This document shows, one piece after another, positions 9,409 to 18,078 of a stretch of DNA of 64,000 nt (the stretch's first letter is position 1; each line of letters opens with the position of its first letter). The stretch spans positions 62,001 to 126,000 of the forward strand of contig NZ_JAGIPZ010000009.1 in NCBI RefSeq assembly GCF_017814915.1, given 5' to 3'. The notes beneath the pieces are model-generated. The model had not been told where the DNA came from. It searched no databases and worked only from the letters and a program-made list of their open reading frames with translations. The stretch comes from Herbaspirillum sp. LeCh32-8. Lineage in GTDB: Bacteria; Pseudomonadota; Gammaproteobacteria; Burkholderiales; Burkholderiaceae_D. Position numbers and translations under genes: made by a program.

Positions 9409-10710
9409 TCAGCGCTTGTCGATCGGGGCGACGTCGCGACGTGCAGAGCCGACGAACAGCTGGCGCGGACGACCGATCTTTTGCTCCGGATCAGAGATCA
9501 TTTCGTTCCACTGGGCGATCCAGCCGACGGTACGCGCCATGGCGAAGATGCAGGTGAACATCGAAGTCGGGATGCCCAGCGCGCGCTGGACGATGCCCGA
9601 GTAGAAGTCGACGTTCGGGTACAGCTTGCGGCTGACGAAGTATTCGTCTTCCAGCGCGACCTTTTCCAGTTCCATGGCCAGCTTGAACAGCGGATCGTCG
9701 TGCAGGCCCAGTTCGTTCAGCACTTCGTGGCAGGTTTCGCGCATCAGCTTGGCGCGCGGGTCGTGGTTCTTGTACACGCGGTGACCGAAGCCCATCAGCT
9801 TCACGCCGGAGTTCTTGTCCTTCACTTGCTTGATGAACTCAGGAATCTTGTCGGCCGAACCGATTTCTTCCAGCATGTTCAGCGCGGCTTCGTTGGCGCC
9901 GCCGTGAGCAGGACCCCACAGGCAGGCGATGCCGGCGGCGATACATGCGAACGGGTTGGCGCCGGAGGAGCCGGCCAGACGCACGGTCGAGGTCGATGCG
10001 TTCTGCTCGTGGTCGGCGTGCAGGATCAGGATGCGATCCAGCGCGCGCACCAGCACGTCGTTGACCTTGTACTCTTCGCACGGGTTGGCGAACATCATGC
10101 GCATGAAGTTGGCGGTGTACGACAGGTCGTTACGCGGGTACACGAACGGCTGGCCGATGCTGTACTTGTACGCCATGGCGACCAGGGTCGGCAGCTTGGC
10201 GATCATGCGGATGGCCGAGACTTCGCGATGGTTGGCGTTGGAGATGTCCAGCGAGTCGTGATAGAAGGCCGACAGTGCGCCCACCGAGCCGGTCAGCACC
10301 GCCATCGGGTGCGCGTCGCGACGGAAGCCACGGAAGAAGAAGTTCATCTGCTCGTGCACCATGGTGTGCTTGGTCACGGTGTCGGTGAACTCGGCCTTCT
10401 GGGCCGCGGTCGGCAGTTCGCCGTGCAGCAGCAGGTAGCAGGATTCCAGGAAGTCGCAGTTCACGGCCAGCTGCTCGATCGGGTAGCCGCGGTACAGCAG
10501 CTCGCCCTTGTCGCCGTCGATGTAGGTGATCGAGGAGTTGCACGACGCGGTCGACATGAAGCCGGGGTCGTAGGTGAATTTGCCGGTGCCGACGTACAGC
10601 TTGCGGATGTCGATCACGTCAGGGCCGATGGTGCCCTTGTAGACAGGAAAATCTACGGATGGAGACCCGTCGGAGAATGACAGGGTAGCTTTGATATCGG
10701 TATTGGACAT
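9409..10710 (-). CDS. gltA: citrate synthase (type II, hexameric)
   Basis: 433 residues, as usual for Gram-negative GltA. It has the active-site stretches [13 protein letters not shown] and [16 protein letters not shown] (catalytic His) and the C-terminal [15 protein letters not shown]. It condenses oxaloacetate and acetyl-CoA to citrate. I choose [10 protein letters not shown] at 10710, preceded by AAAGGAAAAG; a frame extension upstream to 10857 is not conserved-looking. It follows sdhE by 150 bases with no clear terminator between, so it may be part of the sdh transcript as well as having its own start. Confidence 0.97.
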   Translation of the reverse strand: MSNTDIKATLSFSDGSPSVDFPVYKGTIGPDVIDIRKLYVGTGKFTYDPGFMSTASCNSSITYIDGDKGELLYRGYPIEQLAVNCDFLESCYLLLHGELPTAAQKAEFTDTVTKHTMVHEQMNFFFRGFRRDAHPMAVLTGSVGALSAFYHDSLDISNANHREVSAIRMIAKLPTLVAMAYKYSIGQPFVYPRNDLSYTANFMRMMFANPCEEYKVNDVLVRALDRILILHADHEQNASTSTVRLAGSSGANPFACIAAGIACLWGPAHGGANEAALNMLEEIGSADKIPEFIKQVKDKNSGVKLMGFGHRVYKNHDPRAKLMRETCHEVLNELGLHDDPLFKLAMELEKVALEDEYFVSRKLYPNVDFYSGIVQRALGIPTSMFTCIFAMARTVGWIAQWNEMISDPEQKIGRPRQLFVGSARRDVAPIDKR

Positions 10711-10860
10711 AGCTTTTCCTTTTGCTGGGATGGTGAAACCGTTAATCAAAACCGCGGCAGCACTGCCTGGCGACATCTGAGCAACGATGCGCTGGGTGGC
10801 ATGACAAAAAACAGGCCGCGTTCGAGCAAAATCCGTCTGGCTTGTGGCCAGGCGCAAAAA

Positions 10861-11151
10861 TCAGGCTGTACGCAGCTTTTTCAGCAACGCGTGCACCTGC
10901 GGCAGATCGACCGCCGCTTCCGGCTCCTTGCGAGCCAGCAGCAAGTCCATCAGGTCGATGTCGGACAAGTCCATCAAGCGCGAGAACGCGTCGACCTCGT
11001 CGTCGCTCATCGTGGCCTCGTTGGCATCGAGATAGCGCGTCAGGATCAGGTCGTTCTCCAGCAGCCCGCGGCGTGCGCGCCAGCGCAGACGCGCTCTCTT
11101 GGCCGGATCATCCTGGTGACGTTCAGTCATGAACTCGCTCGCTTCAATCAT
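10861..11151 (-). CDS. sdhE: succinate dehydrogenase assembly factor SdhE
   Basis: 96 residues, or 89 if the second Met (MTERHQDD) is used. It carries the family motif RGLLE (28-32, RGxxE), followed by the acidic DANEATMSDDEVDAFSRLMDLSDIDL region. SdhE promotes covalent attachment of FAD to SdhA, which fits its place directly after sdhB. Neither candidate start has a strong ribosome site. Confidence 0.92.
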   Translation of the reverse strand: MIEASEFMTERHQDDPAKRARLRWRARRGLLENDLILTRYLDANEATMSDDEVDAFSRLMDLSDIDLMDLLLARKEPEAAVDLPQVHALLKKLRTA

Positions 11152-11198
11152 ACTTATTAATCTTTGATATTGCCGGAGGCCGGCATTGCCGGTCCGGC

Positions 11199-11270
11199 GG
11201 CGGGAAGCCCCTTGATCCTGCTTCCCGCCTCGGGCCGCCCAGGCATTGCAGCCTGCGGGCGGACGGCCCG
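11199..11270. repeat. two tandem GC-rich hairpins between sdhB and sdhE
   Basis: Hairpin 1: GGCGGGAAGC (11199-11208) / GCTTCCCGCC (11220-11229), perfect 10 bp. Hairpin 2: CGGGCC-GCCC-AGGC (11231-11244) pairs stepwise with GCCT, GGGC and GGCCCG up to 11270. Neither has a T-run, so they look like processing or mRNA-stability structures separating the sdh structural genes from sdhE. Confidence 0.55.
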
Positions 11271-11294
11271 TGTCTCCTGCTCACCGTCTTGCGC

Positions 11295-12005
11295 TTATAC
11301 CGCGCGACGAACCATCAGTTCCTTGATCTTGCCGATGGCCGCGTTGGGGTTCAGACCCTTCGGGCAGACGTCGACGCAGTTCATGATCGAACGGCAGCGG
11401 AACAGGCGGTACGGGTCTTCCAGGTTGTCCAGGCGCGCGCCGGTGGCTTCGTCGCGGCTGTCGGCGATGAAGCGGTAGGCTTGCAGCAGGCCGGCCGGGC
11501 CGACGAACTTGTCCGGGTTCCACCAGAACGACGGGCACGAGGTCGAGCAGCAGGCGCACAGGATGCACTCATACACGCCGTCCAGCTCTTCACGCTGCTC
11601 GGGCGATTGCAGACGCTCCTTCTCGGGCGGAATGCTCTCGTTGATCAGGTAAGGCTTGATCGAGTCGTACTGCTTGAAGAAGTTGGTCATGTCGACGATC
11701 AGGTCGCGAATGACCGGCAGGCCCGGCAGCGGCTTCAGAACGATGGGTTCGGTCAGCTCGTTGAGGTTGGTGATGCAGGCCAGGCCGTTCTTGCCGTTGA
11801 TGTTCATCGCGTCGGAACCGCACACGCCTTCGCGGCAGGAGCGGCGCAGCGACAGCGAGTCGTCGACGTCGGACTTGATGCGCTGCAAGGCGTCCAACAG
11901 CATCTTGTCGGTCGGCTTGAGCTCGACCGTCAGATCCTGCATGTATGGCTTCTCGTCCTTGTCCGGATCGTAACGGTAGATTTTGAATTTCAGGGTGCGA
12001 GTCAT
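11295..12005 (-). CDS. sdhB: succinate dehydrogenase iron-sulfur subunit
   Basis: 236 residues. The [2Fe-2S] ligands lie in SCREGVCGSDAMN (Cys57, Cys62, with Asp in the usual variable place) and Cys77. The [4Fe-4S]/[3Fe-4S] domain has CILCACCSTSCP (147-157) and CRSIMNCVDVCP (204-214). It carries electrons from SdhA FAD to ubiquinone at the membrane. It starts 11 bases after sdhA stops, which indicates tight coupling. Confidence 0.97.
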   Translation of the reverse strand: MTRTLKFKIYRYDPDKDEKPYMQDLTVELKPTDKMLLDALQRIKSDVDDSLSLRRSCREGVCGSDAMNINGKNGLACITNLNELTEPIVLKPLPGLPVIRDLIVDMTNFFKQYDSIKPYLINESIPPEKERLQSPEQREELDGVYECILCACCSTSCPSFWWNPDKFVGPAGLLQAYRFIADSRDEATGARLDNLEDPYRLFRCRSIMNCVDVCPKGLNPNAAIGKIKELMVRRAV

Positions 12006-12016
12006 GTTGCGACCTC

Positions 12017-13795
12017 TTAGAAAGTACGTGCTTTAGGTTTAAATGTCTCGACGGTCAGCGGCTGCATGTTGACCGGCTTGTAGTCGAGACGATTCCCCTC
12101 GGAGAACCACAGCGTGTGCTTGAGCCAGTTCACGTCGTCGCGCTGCTCGTAGTCGCTGTGCGCGTGGGCGCCGCGCGATTCCTTGCGGGCGGCTGCCGAC
12201 GTGATGGTGGCCTTGGCCGTTTCGATCAGGTTGTCCAGCTCCAGGGCTTCCTGGCGCGCGGTGTTGAACACCTTGGACTTGTCCTTGAACGAGACATGCT
12301 TGCGACGCTCGTCCAGCTCCATGATCTGCTTGTAACCTTCTTGCAGCAGCGCATCGGTACGGAACACGCCGCAATACTTCTGCATGGTCGAACGGATGGT
12401 GTTGGCCACGTCCTGCACGCGCTCGGAACCGGTGCTGCTTTCCAGGCGGGCGATGCGCTCCAGCGACTTGTCCAGCGCGCCGGCCGGGATCGGACGGTGG
12501 CTCTGGTCTTGCAGCTTGGTGCCCACGATGTGGTTGCCGGCGGCGCGACCGAACACCACCAGGTCCAGCAGCGAGTTGGTGCCCAGGCGGTTGGCGCCGT
12601 GCACCGAGACGCAGGCGCATTCGCCGATGGCGTACATACCCTGCACCACTTCCTTCATCGAACCGCCCTTCGGCGCGACGACCTGGCCGTGCACGTTGGT
12701 CGGGATACCGCCCATCTGGTAGTGGATGGTCGGCACGACGGGGATCGGCTCCTTGGTCGCGTCAACGTTGGCGAACTTGTGGGCGATTTCCAGAATCGAC
12801 GGCAGGCGCTTCTTGATGGTGTCGGCGCCGATGTGGCGCAGATCCAGCAGCACGTGATCCTGGTGCTGGCCGACGCCGCGGCCTTCCTTGATTTCCTGGT
12901 CCATCGAACGCGACACGAAGTCACGCGGCGCCAGATCCTTCAAGGTCGGCGCATAGCGCTCCATGAAGCGTTCGCCGTTGCTGTTGATCAGGATGCCGCC
13001 TTCGCCGCGCACGCCTTCGGTGATCAGCACGCCCGCGCCGGCCACGCCGGTCGGGTGGAACTGCCAGAACTCCATATCCTGCAGCGGCAGGCCGGCGCGT
13101 GCGGCCATTCCCATGCCGTCGCCGGTATTGATGAAGGCGTTGGTCGATGCGGCCCAGATACGACCTGCACCGCCGGTGGCGAACAGGGTGGTCTTGGCGT
13201 GCAGCATCATGATTTCGCCGGTTTCCATTTCCAGCGCGGTCACACCGAGGACATCGCCCTCTTCGTTACGGATGATGTCGAGCGCCATCCATTCGACGAA
13301 GAAGTGAGTCTTGGCGCGCACGTTGCGCTGGTACAGGGTGTGCAGCAGCGCATGACCGGTACGGTCGGCAGCGGCACAGGCGCGCTGCACAGGCTTCTCG
13401 CCCAGGTTGGCGGTGTGGCCGCCAAACGGACGCTGATAGATGGTGCCGTCGGGGTTGCGGTCGAACGGCATGCCGAAGTGTTCCAGCTCGTAGACAGCCT
13501 TCGGGGCTTCACGGCACATGAACTCGATGGCGTCCTGGTCGCCCAGGTAGTCCGAACCCTTGACGGTGTCGAACATGTGCCAGTACCAGTTGTCTTCCGA
13601 CATGTTGCCCAGCGAAGCGCCGATACCGCCTTGTGCGGCAACGGTGTGCGAGCGGGTCGGGAAGACCTTGGACAGGACGGCGACGTTCAGGCCGGCTTCG
13701 GCCAGTTGCAGCGAGGCGCGCATGCCGGAGCCGCCGGCGCCGACGATGACCGCGTCAAAACGACGGGTGGTGATTGCGGATTTGATGGCAGCCAC
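12017..13795 (-). CDS. sdhA: succinate dehydrogenase flavoprotein subunit
   Basis: 592 residues. The FAD dinucleotide fold is GAGGSGMRA (19-27); SHTVAAQGG holds His50, the residue that binds FAD covalently. The catalytic capping domain includes GERFMERYAP and the C-terminal domain has RGAHAHSDYEQRDD. It oxidises succinate to fumarate. The start codon is GTG at 13795, 3 bases after the sdhD stop. SdhE, needed for FAD attachment, is encoded downstream. Confidence 0.97.
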   Translation of the reverse strand: MAAIKSAITTRRFDAVIVGAGGSGMRASLQLAEAGLNVAVLSKVFPTRSHTVAAQGGIGASLGNMSEDNWYWHMFDTVKGSDYLGDQDAIEFMCREAPKAVYELEHFGMPFDRNPDGTIYQRPFGGHTANLGEKPVQRACAAADRTGHALLHTLYQRNVRAKTHFFVEWMALDIIRNEEGDVLGVTALEMETGEIMMLHAKTTLFATGGAGRIWAASTNAFINTGDGMGMAARAGLPLQDMEFWQFHPTGVAGAGVLITEGVRGEGGILINSNGERFMERYAPTLKDLAPRDFVSRSMDQEIKEGRGVGQHQDHVLLDLRHIGADTIKKRLPSILEIAHKFANVDATKEPIPVVPTIHYQMGGIPTNVHGQVVAPKGGSMKEVVQGMYAIGECACVSVHGANRLGTNSLLDLVVFGRAAGNHIVGTKLQDQSHRPIPAGALDKSLERIARLESSTGSERVQDVANTIRSTMQKYCGVFRTDALLQEGYKQIMELDERRKHVSFKDKSKVFNTARQEALELDNLIETAKATITSAAARKESRGAHAHSDYEQRDDVNWLKHTLWFSEGNRLDYKPVNMQPLTVETFKPKARTF

Positions 13796-13798
13796 GAT

Positions 13799-14164
13799 TT
13801 AATTTCTCCACAGAATCTGCGCGGCATAGCCGGCGCAACCAACCAGCCACAGGATAGCGGCTACTTGCAGGACCAGACGCAGGGCGACCGGCTTGACATA
13901 ATCCATGAACGCGTCACGCACGCCGATCCAGGCATGGAAGAACAGCGCCATGAAGACCGCGAACGTCGCGACCTTGAACCATTGATGCGAGAACAGCGCC
14001 GCCCAACCTTGGTAGGAAAAGCCGACCGAGGTGAAGAAGCACACCAGCAGGATGACGGTATAGGCGGCCATGACCACGGCGGTGGCGCGTTGCGCCAGCC
14101 AGTCACGCATGCCGTAGTGGGCGCCGACGACCAGGCGCTTGGATCCGATATTGTTGTTAGCCAT
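13799..14164 (-). CDS. sdhD: succinate dehydrogenase membrane anchor subunit
   Basis: 121 residues with three membrane segments: about 27-47 (TAVVMAAYTVILLVCFF), 64-80 (ATFAVFMALFFHAWIG) and 95-115. HAWIGVRDAFMDY carries the conserved heme/quinone-site His and the D-Y pair seen in SdhD. It begins 2 bases after sdhC ends. Together with SdhC it anchors SdhAB and binds heme b and ubiquinone. Confidence 0.93.
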   Translation of the reverse strand: MANNNIGSKRLVVGAHYGMRDWLAQRATAVVMAAYTVILLVCFFTSVGFSYQGWAALFSHQWFKVATFAVFMALFFHAWIGVRDAFMDYVKPVALRLVLQVAAILWLVGCAGYAAQILWRN

Positions 14165-14166
14165 TT

Positions 14167-14577
14167 TCAGAATGCTCCGAACAGTTTCAATGCAACCAGG
14201 ATCATCAGGACGATGCTCACGGTGAGCACGGTGGCCGACGACTTGCGCGCGCTATCCTTGTCCAGACCGATATGGAGGTCCATGATCAGGTGGCGGATAC
14301 CGGCGCAGAAATGATGGAGATAGGCCCAGGACAGGGCGAGGATGACCAGCTTGACGAACCAGTTGGAGGCGAAGCCCTTGAGGTACTCGAAAGTCCCCTC
14401 GGAGAGCAGGCTGCTGTCCAGCATGAACAGAATGAACGGCAACATCAGCAACAGGAACAGACCGCTAATGCGGTGCATGATCGACACCAGCGCGGCCAGC
14501 GGCATACGGTAACTGGCGATTTGGGTCAGCTGTATGTTACGAAATTGCGGCCGTGGTGGTTTAGCGGCTTCAGACAT
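14167..14577 (-). CDS. sdhC: succinate dehydrogenase cytochrome b556 subunit
   Basis: 136 residues. The family signature MHRISGLFLLL lies near residue 35, three hydrophobic segments follow, and HHFCAGIRHLIMDLHIG holds the heme His. It is first in the sdhCDAB-sdhE operon. The ribosome site TGAGGAGAACC is strong. The promoter should lie in 14578-14730. Confidence 0.95.
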   Translation of the reverse strand: MSEAAKPPRPQFRNIQLTQIASYRMPLAALVSIMHRISGLFLLLMLPFILFMLDSSLLSEGTFEYLKGFASNWFVKLVILALSWAYLHHFCAGIRHLIMDLHIGLDKDSARKSSATVLTVSIVLMILVALKLFGAF

Positions 14578-14730
14578 ACAAGGTTCTCCTCAGATTAAAA
14601 CAATCCTGCAATTTTCGCCGATTTTACAAATCGTCATCAACAATTATTCCGCTTCGCAGCAAAGCCAAAACGCCGAACACGCACCGCCTTCCCACCCTTC
14701 AGGACGAAACGACGCGTTCCCCGCCGGGCT

Positions 14731-15516
14731 TCAGCTCAACTCGCTTTGATAATGATGATTCGTGGTCAGGTAGAGCCCGCGCCGCATTTCCACCGGCTTG
14801 TCGCCGTAGGTATACGATGCGCGCTCCACGCTGAGCAACGGCGTTTGGGGCGACACCCCCAGAAATCCGGCGGACTCGACGTCCGCCCCCACGGCACGGA
14901 TGCGCTCCTCGGCGCGAATCATGCGCGTACCGAATTCCGACTCAAACAGGCCATACAGCGGCCCTCTGTATTCCATCAGACGCTCGGCTGTCAGCCCCTT
15001 GAAGATGGCGCCAGGCAGCCAGATGTCTTCGAGGATGATGGGAACGCCGTTGAATGATTTGACGCGACGAATGAAGATGACCGAATCCCCGGAGCGCATA
15101 TCCAGCTGCCGGGCAACCTCGGCCGAAGCGCGCACGCGCTTGACTTCGATGATCTTGTTTTCGGGACGCTGGGGCTCGTCGCCGTCGGCCATCAGGCGCA
15201 GGAAGCGGAACTGCGCCTGCGTCTCGTGATGGGTGGCGACAAAGGTGCCCTTCCCCTGACGGCGCACCACCAGGTTTTCGGCCGCCAGCTCGTCGATGGC
15301 TTTGCGCACCGTCCCCTGACTGACCTTGAAACGGCCGCCCAGCTCGACTTCACTGGGAATGAGCTCACCGGGCTTCCACTCGCCGGCCTCAAGGCGCTGC
15401 ATGATGAGCGCCTTGATCTGCTGATACAGCGGACTGAAGGTCGGCGCCGGACTGGCGACACCGCTCCCCGCGCCTTGCGCGTCGACGCTGTTCGAATTGG
15501 GCAAGATCGAGCTCAT
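14731..15516 (-). CDS. GntR-family (HutC/UTRA) transcriptional regulator next to sdh and mdh
   Basis: 261 residues from MSSILPNSNS; a 14-residue upstream extension to 15558 is possible. A winged helix-turn-helix spans about 29-95 (SPLYQQIKALIMQ, PSEVELGGRFKVSQGTVRKA, GKGTFVATH). A UTRA ligand-binding domain covers about 115-255 (RRVKSFNGVPIILEDIWLP). It lies between sdhC and mdh, upstream of the first and divergent from the second. The intergenic region holds an 18-bp palindrome of the GntR type (15574-15591), so autoregulation and control of mdh are likely. The ligand is unknown; a TCA intermediate is a guess from position. Confidence 0.9.
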   Translation of the reverse strand: MSSILPNSNSVDAQGAGSGVASPAPTFSPLYQQIKALIMQRLEAGEWKPGELIPSEVELGGRFKVSQGTVRKAIDELAAENLVVRRQGKGTFVATHHETQAQFRFLRLMADGDEPQRPENKIIEVKRVRASAEVARQLDMRSGDSVIFIRRVKSFNGVPIILEDIWLPGAIFKGLTAERLMEYRGPLYGLFESEFGTRMIRAEERIRAVGADVESAGFLGVSPQTPLLSVERASYTYGDKPVEMRRGLYLTTNHHYQSELS

Positions 15517-15573
15517 AACCCCGAATTTCACCACAAAACCCCTTTCGGCGTCCAGCAAAAACTATGCAATAAT

Positions 15574-15591
15574 ATGTCTTATATAAGACAT
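15574..15591. promoter_or_regulatory. perfect 18-bp palindrome, likely operator of the adjacent GntR regulator
   Basis: ATGTCTTATATAAGACAT is its own reverse complement. The GTCT...AGAC arms resemble the GTxTAxAC half-sites bound by HutC-type GntR proteins. It ends 11 bases before the -35 of the mdh promoter and lies some 60 bases upstream of the GntR start, so it is placed to act on both. Confidence 0.65.
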
Positions 15592-15601
15592 AAGATATTG
15601 A

Positions 15602-15630
15602 TTGACAGGTGCCTTTTGCGGGCCTACACT
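15602..15630 (+). promoter_or_regulatory. sigma-70 promoter for mdh
   Basis: TTGACA (15602-15607, perfect -35), a 17-bp spacer, then TACACT (15625-15630, 4 of 6 to TATAAT). Transcription would begin near 15637, giving a long leader of about 345 bases before mdh. Confidence 0.65.
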
Positions 15631-15982
15631 CGCGAGCAACCTGAAAAGCCGCAAGGCAGGCGTGACGCGAACTTCCGGCCGGCCAACGATAACGAGAATC
15701 GATTGCATTTAGGCTGTTGAGATTTCGTGTTTTTATGTCGCCTGAACATGAGTGTGACAGGTTTTTGATCCGTCGGCATCGCCCTCAGCGAAAGCAACTG
15801 ACTCACCGCGTTTTCGACGGTATCATGGCGCTCTAACAAGAATTCGAGGAAGTCCGCGCGAACATTCGCGCAAACAAGAAGCAACCGCAGACGGCCCTGC
15901 CGCGCCTCACGCGACACGACCGCAACGTGCGCTTCAATGCAGTCTGGAATGCTTTTTTTCATCACCTCTTTTGGAGATTCAC

Positions 15983-16972
15983 ATGGCTAAAGCCCCCAAG
16001 CGCGTTGCCGTTACCGGCGCCGCCGGTCAAATCGGTTACTCCCTGCTGTTCCGCATCGCCAACGGCGATCTGCTGGGCAAAGACCAACCGGTCATCCTGC
16101 AACTGCTGGAAATCCCCGATGAGAAGGCCCAGAAGGCGCTGAAGGGCGTGATCATGGAAATCGACGACTGCGCGTTCCCGCTGCTGGCCGGCGTGACCGC
16201 CCACAGCGATCCGATGACCGCGTTCAAGGATGCCGACATCGCCCTGCTGGTCGGCGCCCGCCCCCGCGGCCCCGGCATGGAGCGCAAGGACCTGCTGGAA
16301 GCCAACGCCCAGATCTTCACTGTGCAAGGCAAGGCTCTGGACGCCGTGGCTTCGCGCGACGTGAAGGTGCTGGTGGTCGGCAACCCGGCCAACACCAACG
16401 CCTACATCGCCATGAAGTCGGCCCCGAACCTGCCGGCCAAGAACTTCACCGCCATGCTGCGCCTGGACCACAACCGCGCCCTGTCGCAAGTGGCCGCCAA
16501 GATCGGCAAGCCGGTCTCCGCCATCGAGAAACTGTGCGTGTGGGGCAACCACTCGCCGACCATGTACGCCGACTACCGCTTCGCCACCGCTGACGGCGCT
16601 TCGGTCAAGGACACCATCAACGACCAGGAATGGAACGCTAACGTGTTCCTGCCCACCGTCGGCAAGCGCGGCGCAGCCATCATCGAAGCGCGCGGCCTGT
16701 CCTCGGCGGCGTCGGCAGCCAACGCGGCGATCGACCACGTGCGCGACTGGGTGCTGGGCACCAACGGCAAGTGGACCACCATGGGCATCCCGTCCGACGG
16801 TTCCTACGGCATCCCCGAAGGCACCATGTTCGGCTTCCCGGTGACCACCGAAAACGGCGAGTACAAGATCGTCCAGGGTCTGGAGATCGACGCGTTCTCG
16901 CAAGAGCGCATCAACATCACTCTGAAAGAGCTGATGGAAGAGCGCGAAGGCGTCAAGCACCTGGTCGGCTGA
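15983..16972 (+). CDS. mdh: malate dehydrogenase
   Basis: 329 residues. The NAD fold [10 protein letters not shown] (11-20) marks the MDH type 2 (cytosolic-like) family found in betaproteobacteria. The substrate loop [15 protein letters not shown] carries the Arg residues; Asp162/Arg165 in LDHNR and His190 in WGNHSP form the catalytic relay. It interconverts malate and oxaloacetate. The start [10 protein letters not shown] is preceded by TTTGGAGATTC. A GC-rich hairpin (16984-17007) follows the stop but has no T-run, so read-through into the next gene is possible. Confidence 0.97.
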   Translation: MAKAPKRVAVTGAAGQIGYSLLFRIANGDLLGKDQPVILQLLEIPDEKAQKALKGVIMEIDDCAFPLLAGVTAHSDPMTAFKDADIALLVGARPRGPGMERKDLLEANAQIFTVQGKALDAVASRDVKVLVVGNPANTNAYIAMKSAPNLPAKNFTAMLRLDHNRALSQVAAKIGKPVSAIEKLCVWGNHSPTMYADYRFATADGASVKDTINDQEWNANVFLPTVGKRGAAIIEARGLSSAASAANAAIDHVRDWVLGTNGKWTTMGIPSDGSYGIPEGTMFGFPVTTENGEYKIVQGLEIDAFSQERINITLKELMEEREGVKHLVG

Positions 16973-17055
16973 TCGACCGGTAAGCGGCGGCGGGCACCCG
17001 TCGCCGCGCGACTCTGACTTTCCGACTGAATCGACCACTCATTCATTCAGCAGCA

Positions 17056-18057
17056 ATGCATCCCTCCCAGGTCTTGTTCCCAGGTGCACAGCAACCGGCT
17101 TCCGTCCCGGTTTGCGATCACTATGCCGGCTCCGAAAAGCTGATGCGCAAGTCGATCGCCATGCAACAGGAGCTCGGCCCGATATTTGACATCACCCTCG
17201 ACTGCGAGGATGGCGCCGCCGCCGGCAACGAAGCCCAACACGCTCAGCTGGTCGCCTCGCTCATCTCCGGCCCCGACAACCGCTACCGCCGCATCGGCGC
17301 GCGCGTGCACGACGTCGGCAGCCCGCACTTCGAGCAGGATGTGTCCATCATCTGTTCCGGCGCTGCGCGCGAGCTGGCCTTTGTCATGCTGCCCAAGCCG
17401 GAAGGCGTGAACGACGTGCTGCACGCCCTGGAGTCGATCAACCGCGTTTGCCTTGCGGCCGGGCGCCATGCGCTGCCGCTGCACGTACTGATCGAAACCC
17501 ACGGCGCGCTGGCCGACGTCTGGAAGATCGCGGCGCTGCCGCAGGTCGAGTCCCTGTCTTTCGGGGTCATGGACTTCGTGTCCGCGCACTACGGTGCGAT
17601 CCCGAGCGCTGCGATGCGCTCCCCCGGACAGTTCGACCACCCGCTGGTGCGCCGCGCCAAGCTGGAAATTTCCGCCGCCTGCCATGCGCACGGCAAGACG
17701 CCGTCACACAATGTGACGACCGACATCAAAAATCCCGCCGCGGTGGCCGACGACGCCCGCCGCGCAACCCAGGAATTCGGCTATACCCGGATGTGGAGCA
17801 TTCATCCGGACCAGATCAGGCCGATCGTGCAGGCCATGTCGCCCTCCACCGAGGAGGCCGACCAGGCGGCACAGATTTTGCTCAAGGCTCAGGCAGTGCA
17901 ATGGGGTCCGATCCAGCATCAGGGGAATCTGCACGACCGGGCCAGCTATCGCTACTTCTGGAGCATCCTGCAGCGCGCCCACGCCACCGGCGTGGAACTG
18001 CCGCGGGAAGCTGCAGACTGGTTTTCCGGCAGCGATTCCCTCACCAATACACAGTAA
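17056..18057 (+). CDS. HpcH/HpaI aldolase, CitE-like (malyl- or citramalyl-CoA lyase type)
   Basis: 333 residues of a TIM-barrel family that cleaves or joins acyl-CoA and oxo-acids using Mg2+. Family marks are FDITLDCEDGAAAGNEAQ (metal-binding Asp/Glu region), RIGARVHDVGSPHFEQDV, MLPKPEG, then IETHGALADVWKIAALP and SFGVMDFVSAHYG. It lies 83 bases after mdh and before aconitase, which suggests a substrate made from malate or a related acid. CitE of citrate lyase is unlikely since citD and citF are absent. The exact reaction cannot be read from sequence. Confidence 0.85.
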   Translation: MHPSQVLFPGAQQPASVPVCDHYAGSEKLMRKSIAMQQELGPIFDITLDCEDGAAAGNEAQHAQLVASLISGPDNRYRRIGARVHDVGSPHFEQDVSIICSGAARELAFVMLPKPEGVNDVLHALESINRVCLAAGRHALPLHVLIETHGALADVWKIAALPQVESLSFGVMDFVSAHYGAIPSAAMRSPGQFDHPLVRRAKLEISAACHAHGKTPSHNVTTDIKNPAAVADDARRATQEFGYTRMWSIHPDQIRPIVQAMSPSTEEADQAAQILLKAQAVQWGPIQHQGNLHDRASYRYFWSILQRAHATGVELPREAADWFSGSDSLTNTQ

Positions 18058-18078
18058 GTCACACATCACGCACCGTTC

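Larger units (their letters stand above)
15517..15982. other. divergent control region between the GntR gene and mdh
   Basis: It contains the 18-bp palindrome (15574-15591), a near-consensus sigma-70 promoter toward mdh (15602-15630) and a roughly 345-nt leader before the mdh start. A weak Fur-box-like stretch lies at 15688-15706. A minus-strand frame at 15624-15965 has no ribosome site or recognisable family and is not called. Confidence 0.6.

Noticed and set aside
15624-15965. A 113-residue minus-strand frame in the mdh leader
   Set aside because: No ribosome site or family; it would lie inside the transcribed leader and promoter region of mdh.
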